52,306 bases of DNA from Patescibacteria group bacterium. GTDB taxonomy: Bacteria > Patescibacteriota > Microgenomatia > UBA1400 > MFAQ01. The stretch is from contig CALRDV010000009.1 in NCBI GenBank assembly GCA_943355005.1, forward strand, positions 1-52,306, written 5' to 3'. Numbering within the stretch: position 1 is the first letter of the stretch; each line of letters opens with the position of its first letter. Below are positions 29,994 to 35,826 of the stretch, in pieces. The notes beneath the pieces are model-generated. The model was not told where the DNA came from, ran no database searches, and saw nothing but the letters and a program-made list of their open reading frames with translations. The position numbers were made by a program, and so were the translations under genes.

Positions 29994-31176
29994 ATCTATC
30001 AATCTCAAGACCAGATTCAAGCAACATTATGAAGGTTTTGTCGATGGAACGACCAAAGCCCAGCAGTTTATTCCACAAACGAAATACATGTATTTCAGGC
30101 CGGTCAGAAATGACATTGAAGCGGTTATTACAGAAGCCAACTATATCAAGTCTTATCAGCCTCGATACAACTCAATTGTCAAAGATGATCGCTCAAATTT
30201 ATATATTATTTTTGGCAACAATCCGGATACTAAAGTAAATATTGTTCACGCTACAGACATTCTTAACCTAAATTTGGACGATTTCAAAAAACAAGTATTT
30301 GGGCCATATACCTCCGGAACAGTTGCCCAAACTCTCTATAAACAAATGAGAAACATCTTCGGTTTCTGTCTACATCCATTTAACAGTACCGGCAGGGCCT
30401 GCTTTAATTTTCACATTGGTCACTGCCCCGGAGCTTGCACTGGCGAAATTTCACCGGTTAAGTATCACAGGCATTTGGGTAGACTCAAGAAATTTCTTTC
30501 AGGACAGTTCACACTTCTAGACAAAAGTTTACATATTGAGATTAGATCCGCTATTAGGAAGCAGCACTTCGAAAAAGCTCAGCAGGTCAAAACTCAAATA
30601 GATGGTCTGCACTACGTCCTAAGTACCAGGAATTCAAGTCTACTATTAAAGCTTTCGGACGCGACTGATGCACTTCAGTATCAAATAGTAAAAAAAATCG
30701 GACATCCATTACTCAAGAAGCCACCGTATCGAATCGAGTGTTACGATCTGGCTCATCTTCAGGGATCTAACTATGTAGGTTCCATGACGGTATATATAAA
30801 CGGTTCTCCCAGCAACAAAGATTACCGCCACTTTAACGTCAATTTTCCGGACCGTTCAGACCCAATTGCTATGAAACAAATAATCGAGAGAAGGTTGGCT
30901 CATCGTGAATGGGGGAGACCCGATCTTATAGTGCTGGATGGTGGCATTCCCCAATTATCTATAGTCAGCCCAATTATTCCCGGAAATATTCCGGTAATTG
31001 CCTTAGCAAAGAAAAGAGAAACCATTTATTTCTTTGATAAAGATCGCAAGGTGGTTACTGTCAGTCTCCCTCTAGAGGATCCTGTTTTAAATTTACTTAG
31101 AAGTCTTCGAGACGAAGCACATCGCTTTGCTAACTCTTTCCACAAGAAACAAAGAGGAAAAAGTTTAATTTCCTAA
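29839..31176 (+). CDS. uvrC: Excinuclease ABC subunit C, short form
   Basis: The dual-incision nuclease of nucleotide excision repair. The 445-aa product has the GIY-YIG domain (PGIYIFEDKNKKPLYIGKSINLKTR, about residues 34-60), the Cys region near ACFNFHIGHCPGAC, a UVR motif (FEKAQQVKTQIDGL) for UvrB contact, and the RNase H-like nuclease domain with its residues kept (ECYDLAHLQGSN, DLIVLDGGIPQLS, RDEAHRFANSFH). It stops where canonical UvrC (about 600 aa) continues into two helix-hairpin-helix motifs, so the DNA-binding tail is missing. The first ATGs (29839, 29851) lie inside the preceding gene; I see no later start before the GIY motif except a TTG that would cut into it. Confidence 0.88.
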   Translation: MAQDMTPEFPSVQPPIRLSYSPESEDFWQSLPSGPGIYIFEDKNKKPLYIGKSINLKTRFKQHYEGFVDGTTKAQQFIPQTKYMYFRPVRNDIEAVITEANYIKSYQPRYNSIVKDDRSNLYIIFGNNPDTKVNIVHATDILNLNLDDFKKQVFGPYTSGTVAQTLYKQMRNIFGFCLHPFNSTGRACFNFHIGHCPGACTGEISPVKYHRHLGRLKKFLSGQFTLLDKSLHIEIRSAIRKQHFEKAQQVKTQIDGLHYVLSTRNSSLLLKLSDATDALQYQIVKKIGHPLLKKPPYRIECYDLAHLQGSNYVGSMTVYINGSPSNKDYRHFNVNFPDRSDPIAMKQIIERRLAHREWGRPDLIVLDGGIPQLSIVSPIIPGNIPVIALAKKRETIYFFDKDRKVVTVSLPLEDPVLNLLRSLRDEAHRFANSFHKKQRGKSLIS

Positions 31177-31186
31177 GCCCACGTAC

Positions 31187-31192
31187 TATACT
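31187..31192 (+). promoter_or_regulatory. -10 hexamer of the holin-like gene at 31202
   Basis: TATACT, 9 nt before the ATG; a leader of only 2-3 nt is expected. Confidence 0.45.
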
Positions 31193-31201
31193 TAAATCAG
31201 A

Positions 31202-31615
31202 ATGAAAATCTTTCTGCGAAACGTTCTCATCAACTGGCTAGTTCTGTATCTTGTCGGCTCCGTATATCCTGGTTTCACTATATTCCACGACATAAAGACA
31301 TTACTCTCTGCAGCCGTCATCTGGCTTCTGTTGAACAAAATTGTAAAGCCGATTATTAAACTTCTCCTCTTACCCATAAACCTTATAACCTTAAATCTGT
31401 TTTCTTGGGTTATTTCTCTTCTCACCTTGTTCCTTCTACAAGTGTTAGTCGGCGGTATCTCGATTACTCCTTACAGCTTCCCGGGAGCCAGCTTTGAAGG
31501 CTTTGTGATCCCATCTATGAACATCGGAATTTTCCTCTCGTATCTTATTACGTCCACACTCTTAAATGCCTTCCACAGCTTCATTATGTGGCTAATAAGA
31601 AAGGACGCCGAATAG
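31202..31615 (+). CDS. Holin-like four-helix membrane protein (PF04020 type)
   Basis: A 137-aa integral membrane protein with four hydrophobic helices and the family motif LLPINLITLNLFSWV. It is a paralogue of the protein at 49-435 by family, although the two are diverged. The role is unknown; these proteins are common chromosomal genes and there is no phage context. It is followed after 16 nt by secG, whose own -10 sits in that gap, so the two may be read from separate promoters. Confidence 0.75.
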   Translation: MKIFLRNVLINWLVLYLVGSVYPGFTIFHDIKTLLSAAVIWLLLNKIVKPIIKLLLLPINLITLNLFSWVISLLTLFLLQVLVGGISITPYSFPGASFEGFVIPSMNIGIFLSYLITSTLLNAFHSFIMWLIRKDAE

Positions 31616-31619
31616 AGGA

Positions 31620-31625
31620 TATAAT
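31620..31625 (+). promoter_or_regulatory. -10 hexamer of secG, leaderless arrangement
   Basis: TATAAT, with 6 nt (AAAGCT) to the secG ATG. Confidence 0.6.
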
Positions 31626-31631
31626 AAAGCT

Positions 31632-31853
31632 ATGCAGATTACACTTATCGCCCAAATTGTCGTTTCCCTGGTATTAATAATTTTGGTAACCCTCCAATCC
31701 AAAGAAACATCTCTGGGGGCAAGTTTTTCGTCGGCTACTCAGTCCGGCTTCCACACCAAGAGAGGGCCTGAAAAGATTATTTACTTGGCAACGATAGTTT
31801 TCTCTATCATTTTTTTGATTCTCTCCTTTCTTAATATCGCTGTCTGGAAATGA
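31632..31853 (+). CDS. secG: Preprotein translocase subunit SecG
   Basis: A small accessory subunit of the SecYEG channel. At 73 aa it shows the standard form: helix 1 (IAQIVVSLVLIILVTLQ), the conserved loop SKETSLGASFSSATQSGFHTKRG, and helix 2 (IIYLATIVFSIIFLILSFLNI). It overlaps the next gene by ATGA, so it is translationally coupled to the solute-binding protein gene. Confidence 0.92.
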   Translation: MQITLIAQIVVSLVLIILVTLQSKETSLGASFSSATQSGFHTKRGPEKIIYLATIVFSIIFLILSFLNIAVWK

Positions 31854-33181
31854 CCAACCCTTTTAGAGAGAACATCTGGTTTATCAAGGGCTTTTTTAAG
31901 AAATATTCCCTTCAGATACTGGTCAGTGTTGGTGTAACTATTGTTCTAGCTTTGGTGGGGAATTTTATATTGGCAAAACTTCCCAAAGCCAAAGCTTCTT
32001 ATCGCATAGGTATTGTTGGTCAGTTTGGCTCGGGGCAACTTCCTCCGTACATCATCAATTTTTTAAACGCAGGTCTCGTAACCATGAATAGTAAGCATGA
32101 ACCCCAGCCCGGATTGGCAGAAAAGTGGGAAGTTAGTGAAGATGGCAAGATATATACCTTTTACTTAAAACCGGGTCTCAAGTGGTATACAGGGGAAAAT
32201 GTAAAAGCTTCTGATGTTAAGATCTCAATTCCCAATATCACCATCGAAACCATAGACCCAAACATAATCCGCTTCCATATTCCTACCAAATTCTCTCCAT
32301 TCTTGTCTCTCTTAAATATTCCCCTTTTAAATGCCAATGGGAAGTTGATAGGTGATTATGACATCCATCTAAAACAAAAAACCTCCGGAGTGATATCTCA
32401 GATTACGGTAGATACCAGTGATCGAACCATGGTCTTCAATGTTTTTCCTACCGCCAAACAAGCAATCACCGCGTTTAAACTCGGCCAAGTTGACTTGGTT
32501 TTAAATTTACCTACGGATTATCTTTCGGATGCTCGGCAATTCGGCAAGACCAAAACTGAGATAGATTTCAATCACGTTGTCACGTTAATTTTCAACCAAC
32601 AAGATCCAAATTTAAAAGAAAAAACCATTAGACAAGCCTTGGCATATTCCCTGAAAGATAAAATTTTTGGTCAAACAGAGGCACTCACAACAATCAGCCC
32701 TTCTTCTTGGGCATTCAACCCGCTAGTAAAAACATACCCCTACAACCCTCAAAAGACCAAGGACTTAGTCAAATCTCCTGTTTCCCTAGAACTGGCGACC
32801 ACTCCCGAACTTTTAAATATTGCAGAGAATATTAGAAATCAGCTTACCTCTGACCAAATTACCATAAACACTAAGGTTGTTACATCTACCCCTGAACAGT
32901 TTCAACTACTCCTTACCAACTACCTTATCCCTGCAGACCCCGACCAGTACCGGGACTGGCATTCCACTCAAACGACTAACATTGGCAGGGGCGCTGACGA
33001 AAAGATTGACAAGCTACTCGAAGACGGACGCATTACCCAGGACAGTAAAGAAAGAAAACGCATCTATTTTGATTTCCAAAAAACTTTCTCGGAAGAACTA
33101 CCGGCACTTGTACTTTTCCAGCCCTCAGTCTTCAATCTGGCAAGGAAAGACGCCTACTTCAACATAATCTCCTCAAACTAG
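31850..33181 (+). CDS. Membrane-anchored family 5 solute-binding protein
   Basis: 443 aa. The short basic N-terminus is followed by an uncleaved-looking helix (ILVSVGVTIVLALVGNFIL, about residues 25-43), then a family 5 (oligopeptide/nickel type) binding-protein fold: YRIGIVGQFG, NAGLVTMNSKHEPQPGLAEKWEVSEDGKIYTFYLKP, KWYTGENVKASDV, and RQALAYSLKDKIFG. These proteins normally deliver peptides to an ABC transporter, but no permease or ATPase gene is in the window. The coupling to secG (ATGA) is notable. It is probably a surface-held peptide binder; the ligand is unknown. Confidence 0.82.
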   Translation: MTNPFRENIWFIKGFFKKYSLQILVSVGVTIVLALVGNFILAKLPKAKASYRIGIVGQFGSGQLPPYIINFLNAGLVTMNSKHEPQPGLAEKWEVSEDGKIYTFYLKPGLKWYTGENVKASDVKISIPNITIETIDPNIIRFHIPTKFSPFLSLLNIPLLNANGKLIGDYDIHLKQKTSGVISQITVDTSDRTMVFNVFPTAKQAITAFKLGQVDLVLNLPTDYLSDARQFGKTKTEIDFNHVVTLIFNQQDPNLKEKTIRQALAYSLKDKIFGQTEALTTISPSSWAFNPLVKTYPYNPQKTKDLVKSPVSLELATTPELLNIAENIRNQLTSDQITINTKVVTSTPEQFQLLLTNYLIPADPDQYRDWHSTQTTNIGRGADEKIDKLLEDGRITQDSKERKRIYFDFQKTFSEELPALVLFQPSVFNLARKDAYFNIISSN

Positions 33182-33225
33182 ATAAACATAGGATTTTGAG
33201 ACCAATCTGGTAAAATTGTGATGTT

Positions 33226-33299
33226 GGACTCTTAGCTCAGTTGGTTAGAGCGCCTCGTTTACATCGAGGAGGTCGCAGGTTCGATTCCTGCAGGGTCCA
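33226..33299 (+). tRNA. tRNA-Val (anticodon UAC)
   Basis: The cloverleaf is complete: acceptor GGACTCT / AGGGTCC, D arm with AGCTCAGTTGGTTAGAGC, anticodon stem CCTCG / CGAGG with loop TTTACAT (anticodon at 33260-33262), T arm GCAGG-TTCGATT-CCTGC, discriminator A. CCA is not encoded. A 26-nt copy of its 3' part recurs 145 bp downstream. Confidence 0.95.
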
Positions 33300-33308
33300 C
33301 AAAAGTCG
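33283..33308 (+). repeat. Direct repeat 1, Val locus (tRNA 3' part)
   Basis: 26 nt starting GATTCCTGCAGGG, from T-loop position 57 of tRNA-Val to 9 nt beyond its 3' end. An exact copy lies at 33428-33453. Confidence 0.9.
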
Positions 33309-33325
33309 TACCCTAGAGGTGCGAC
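33305..33325 (+). terminator. Hairpin following tRNA-Val
   Basis: GTCGTACC / GGTGCGAC with a 5-nt loop, followed by ATTTGTG; probably the tRNA terminator. Confidence 0.5.
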
Positions 33326-33345
33326 ATTTGTGTATCAAGACCCAA

Positions 33346-33434
33346 AGGAATCGAGTGACGGAAGCAAGCTCGTAACGATCTTGCTGAGTCGGGTTCGAGA
33401 AAATTTTTAGCAGAAAATTATTCGAGAGATTCCT
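33346..33434 (+). other. tRNA-associated structured element, Val copy
   Basis: A closing stem AGGAATC (33346-33352) pairs with GATTCCT (33428-33434), which belongs to the duplicated T-loop/T-stem segment of tRNA-Val. Inside lies the 38-nt conserved core: GAC-GGA, a hairpin AGCAAG / CTTGCT around CGTAACG (33363-33385), then GA-GTC-GGGT. A second, AT-rich hairpin follows. The Leu and Gln copies have the same order and the same core spacing. Confidence 0.75.
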
Positions 33435-33453
33435 GCAGGGTCCACAAAAGTCG
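33428..33453 (+). repeat. Direct repeat 2, Val locus (displaced tRNA 3' part)
   Basis: An exact 26-nt copy of 33283-33308, 145 bp downstream; no tRNA 5' half precedes it. The next gene's stop codon begins 4 nt later. Confidence 0.9.
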
Positions 33454-33456
33454 CTT

Positions 33457-34710
33457 TTAAGGAATTCTATTTGGGGTTAGTTGTGTAAAGTCAACTTTTG
33501 AGAAGACTAAAACCTCGTTATAACCAAAACCTGATGGACGCCTTCCAAACTCTTCGAATCTTTGTTCCCACTCTTGGTCGTAAATAGCTTGTAGAATAGC
33601 AACATCACTAATTTGATATACACTATCAAAATATTTATCGATATCATCTTCGTTTCTAAAATCCATTATTCCGCTGGGATCGTCAATATCTCCCTCAAAA
33701 GCTAGTGATAGTTCACCAAAATCTTTTAGTGGTAGTAGGTATGTGGGTCTATCTTGGTGCCACCCAGTACCAACTTCTTTATATTTTCTAGAACTTGGAT
33801 TAACTATAACCGCGGAAAGTGATGAGACACTTGAAACCTTGAATACTTTAAGAAAGTCGTGATGCTTGCTCAATTTATCTGTACTATCATCATCCGATGC
33901 AAACCAGTTATGCCCAATAGCAACATTTTTAAGATAGTCTTTTAGATACTCAATGTTACCTGGATTAAAAAAGTACTCAGGATCTTTTGCTAAAATATCG
34001 CTTATTTCCTCGATTGTATTCATGCGAGAATGCTTTAATATTTTTGCTCTAATTTCTGGGTCAGGAAAAGTATTACTATCTAAACTCAGATTTGCCAACT
34101 CTGGATTCGCTTCTGCAATCATAAGGACTATAATTTCATCATAGATTTTTCTTGCCAATACCATCCTCTCTAACGATTCAGTTTCACTTAGCTTCATTCG
34201 CGCCATATGTCTCTCAACAGCTGCCGCCTCTTCACCGGTTCTAATTAATATGTGATTTTGGATTTCCAATTGAAAAGTTTGATCTAAAGGAGGCAGGCCC
34301 AATAGTTGGCCAAACCGAGAAAGTTGTTGACAGGCAGCAATATTATCTACTTTAGGATCATAAACATTATGGATATCTTCTAGAAGCATATTATTGTTGG
34401 TAAAAGATAGGGTGTTATTATCCTGATCAAAAACAAATCGCATTAAGAAATTTGCATCGCTATTTGACTTAATTTCTACTGAGAAACTTCCGTTCTTGAT
34501 ATCCGATAGCACTTTATATTGATCAGGTGACCAAATTTTAGACAGATGTTCTGATGTAAAGTTTTCTGGTGAAACTAAAGTGTTTCCCGATAACTCTAAT
34601 TTGATACCCATGACACCAGAGAGTCTATCTGATGAATTTAGTAATTCCCACGGATTAGATCTTTGAATTTCTTGTGGAGTTGTCCACTCCATTCCCATGT
34701 CTTTTGGCAT
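33457..34710 (-). CDS. Orphan protein of unknown function
   Basis: 417 aa, soluble, acidic, with no signal or transmembrane segment and no family I recognise. The middle part (about residues 165-260) is helical (TESLERMVLARKIYDEIIVLMIAEANPEL), and the C-terminal third has more strands (GTGWHQDRPTYLLPLKDFGELSLAFEGDI). Base composition is AT-rich, like the orphans at 22081 and 48807. It ends 4 nt from the displaced tRNA-Val fragment. The start has AGAGG close to the ATG and TATAAT 11 nt upstream on the complement. Other in-frame ATGs lie 12 and 18 nt further in. Confidence 0.65.
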   Translation of the reverse strand: MPKDMGMEWTTPQEIQRSNPWELLNSSDRLSGVMGIKLELSGNTLVSPENFTSEHLSKIWSPDQYKVLSDIKNGSFSVEIKSNSDANFLMRFVFDQDNNTLSFTNNNMLLEDIHNVYDPKVDNIAACQQLSRFGQLLGLPPLDQTFQLEIQNHILIRTGEEAAAVERHMARMKLSETESLERMVLARKIYDEIIVLMIAEANPELANLSLDSNTFPDPEIRAKILKHSRMNTIEEISDILAKDPEYFFNPGNIEYLKDYLKNVAIGHNWFASDDDSTDKLSKHHDFLKVFKVSSVSSLSAVIVNPSSRKYKEVGTGWHQDRPTYLLPLKDFGELSLAFEGDIDDPSGIMDFRNEDDIDKYFDSVYQISDVAILQAIYDQEWEQRFEEFGRRPSGFGYNEVLVFSKVDFTQLTPNRIP

Positions 34711-34721
34711 ATACCTCTCAG

Positions 34722-34727
34722 ATTATA
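34722..34727 (-). promoter_or_regulatory. -10 hexamer of the orphan gene at 33457-34710
   Basis: The complement reads TATAAT, 11 nt before the ATG at 34710. Confidence 0.45.
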
Positions 34728-34810
34728 GATTATTAGGAGAAGCTTGCTTATTTATAGATTATTGCACCACAAGAAGGGTCTGAGATTAGAAAATATTAAA
34801 AGATGTCTAA

Positions 34811-34836
34811 AAACAAAAATACTCCACAAAGGAGTA
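34811..34836 (-). terminator. Terminator of the tRNA cluster
   Basis: On the complement, TACTCC / GGAGTA with a 5-nt loop, then ATTTTTGTTT, just after tRNA-Leu(GAG). Confidence 0.75.
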
Positions 34837-34847
34837 CTTTCGTCTAG

Positions 34848-34930
34848 TGCCGAGGAGAGGACTTGAACCTCCACAGGATTGCTCCCGCTACCACCTCAAG
34901 GTAGTGCGTCTACCATTTCGCCACCTCGGC
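34848..34930 (-). tRNA. tRNA-Leu (anticodon GAG)
   Basis: Class II tRNA with acceptor GCCGAGG / CCTCGGC, D arm TGGCGAAATGGTAGACGCA, anticodon stem CTACC / GGTAG with loop TTGAGGT, a long variable arm and T loop TTCAAGT. CCA is not encoded. No element of the kind seen after tRNA-Leu(CAG) follows it. Confidence 0.94.
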
Positions 34931-34942
34931 ATGTGTAATATG

Positions 34943-35016
34943 AGCGGGAAAAGGGATTCGAACCCTCGACCTCCTCCTTGGCAAGGAGGCGCTCTAGCCA
35001 ACTGAGCTATTCCCGC
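34943..35016 (-). tRNA. tRNA-Gly (anticodon GCC)
   Basis: Acceptor GCGGGAA / TTCCCGC, anticodon stem CCTCC / GGAGG with loop TTGCCAA, T arm GAGGG-TTCGAAT-CCCTT. CCA is not encoded. It lies 12 nt before tRNA-Leu(GAG) on the same strand. Confidence 0.94.
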
Positions 35017-35042
35017 ATATGCCTATATTTTACAGCACAATG

Positions 35043-35115
35043 TGCCAAGCTGAGGACTCGAACCTCAATTTCGTGTTTTTCAGACACGCGCCGTGACCAT
35101 CTTGGCTAGCTTGGC
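35043..35115 (-). tRNA. tRNA-Phe (anticodon GAA)
   Basis: Acceptor GCCAAGC / GCTTGGC, anticodon stem CGTGT / ACACG with loop CTGAAAA, T arm TGAGG-TTCGAGT-CCTCA. CCA is not encoded. The D arm (AGCCAAGATGGTCACGGC) is unusual for tRNA-Phe. First gene of the three-tRNA run. Confidence 0.9.
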
Positions 35116-35151
35116 ATGCCTACTTATTATATCAATACTTTAATATAAAAT

Positions 35152-35170
35152 GCCCGCCGGTTTGGCGGGC
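35152..35170 (-). terminator. Terminator of the small gene at 35178
   Basis: GCCCGCC / GGCGGGC with a 5-nt loop; on the complement ATTTTATA follows. Confidence 0.8.
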
Positions 35171-35177
35171 GATGGAT

Positions 35178-35432
35178 TTAATAACCCTTATCGTAACAGT
35201 ATTCATAGAAACGTCGAATATCCTTATTGAGTGCTCTCAATCCTTCGGGGCCACCTCTACGCTCAGCCAGGCGATGTCGGATCGCTTTTTTCTCAATTGG
35301 GTCTGTCGTGATTTTTAATATCTTTCGATCTTCGCACTGTCGTACTGATCTCATGAAAATCATTAAACTCGCCCGTAGGTATTTTTCTCGTAAATACAGG
35401 TAGTATGTGTCAGATTCACGCTTGTTTTTCAA
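35178..35432 (-). CDS. Small basic protein of unknown function
   Basis: An 84-aa, strongly basic, Arg/Lys/Tyr-rich, mostly helical protein that ends YEYCYDKGY. No family recognised. It starts with TTG; AGGAGG on the complement 5 nt upstream makes this start convincing. The gene has its own terminator. Charge and size would fit a nucleic-acid-binding or ribosome-associated role, but nothing proves it. Confidence 0.65.
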   Translation of the reverse strand: MKNKRESDTYYLYLREKYLRASLMIFMRSVRQCEDRKILKITTDPIEKKAIRHRLAERRGGPEGLRALNKDIRRFYEYCYDKGY

Positions 35433-35472
35433 AAGAGCCTCCTTCTTTGTCTAGGAAATTATTCTAACATGT

Positions 35473-35551
35473 GACTGTTCAAATCCTCCTATAAATGAAA
35501 AATCGTACCACAAGGGCACGAGTTTTCCATTTGTGGGCGGGGAGGGATTTG
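35473..35551 (-). repeat. Direct repeat, Leu locus, distal copy (79 bp)
   Basis: An exact 79-bp copy of 35620-35698. It covers tRNA-Leu(CAG) from T-loop position 56/57 to the 3' end, the terminator hairpin, and the first bases of the structured element up to its GTC triplet, where it stops. This looks like the remnant of a second, truncated unit. Confidence 0.9.
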
Positions 35552-35634
35552 CCTTCAGTAAATCTCTTTTGAGATTTCTTCAGGACCCGTCTCACCAGGT
35601 TCGTTACGAAACTGGTTCCGACTGTTCAAATCCT
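35545..35634 (-). other. tRNA-associated structured element, Leu copy
   Basis: In tRNA orientation, AGGATTTG pairs with the displaced CAAATCC of the T-loop region to close the element. The core is GTC-GGA, hairpin ACCAG / CTGGT around TTTCGTAACGAAC (35594-35616), GA-GAC-GGGT, followed by a second hairpin AAATCTC / GAGATTT. Element length 90 nt, against 89 at Val and 80 at Gln. Confidence 0.75.
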
Positions 35635-35698
35635 CCTATAAATGAAAAATCGTACCACAAGGGCACGAGTTTTCCATTTGTGGGCGGGGAGGGATTTG
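35620..35698 (-). repeat. Direct repeat, Leu locus, copy joined to the intact tRNA
   Basis: 79 bp identical to 35473-35551 at an offset of 147 bp. It includes a hairpin plus T run (CGTGCC / GGTACG then ATTTTTC on the complement) that probably terminates tRNA-Leu. Confidence 0.9.
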
Positions 35699-35761
35699 AA
35701 CCCTCATGAGTTGCCTCGCAGCGTTCTGAACACTGTGCGTCTACCATTTCGCCACCCGCCC
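35681..35761 (-). tRNA. tRNA-Leu (anticodon CAG)
   Basis: Class II tRNA: acceptor GGGCGGG / CCCGCCC, anticodon stem CAGTG / CGCTG with loop TTCAGAA, long variable arm, T arm GAGGG-TTCAAAT-CCCTC. CCA is not encoded. Its 3' part is duplicated downstream. Confidence 0.94.
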
Positions 35762-35826
35762 CTCACAAGCCTTATTATACCAATCAACTATCCCTGAACA
35801 GTTATGTAATGACAATAGGCGATACC

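Noticed and set aside
33226-33299. Intron within the tRNA genes
   Set aside because: All three tRNAs next to the elements have complete uninterrupted cloverleaves; the duplicated parts lie outside the mature tRNAs.
33226-33453. Remnant of a prophage or a large integrated island bounded by tRNA repeats
   Set aside because: The repeats are only 137-147 bp apart and contain no ORF; no integrase, phage structural or plasmid gene lies in the window.
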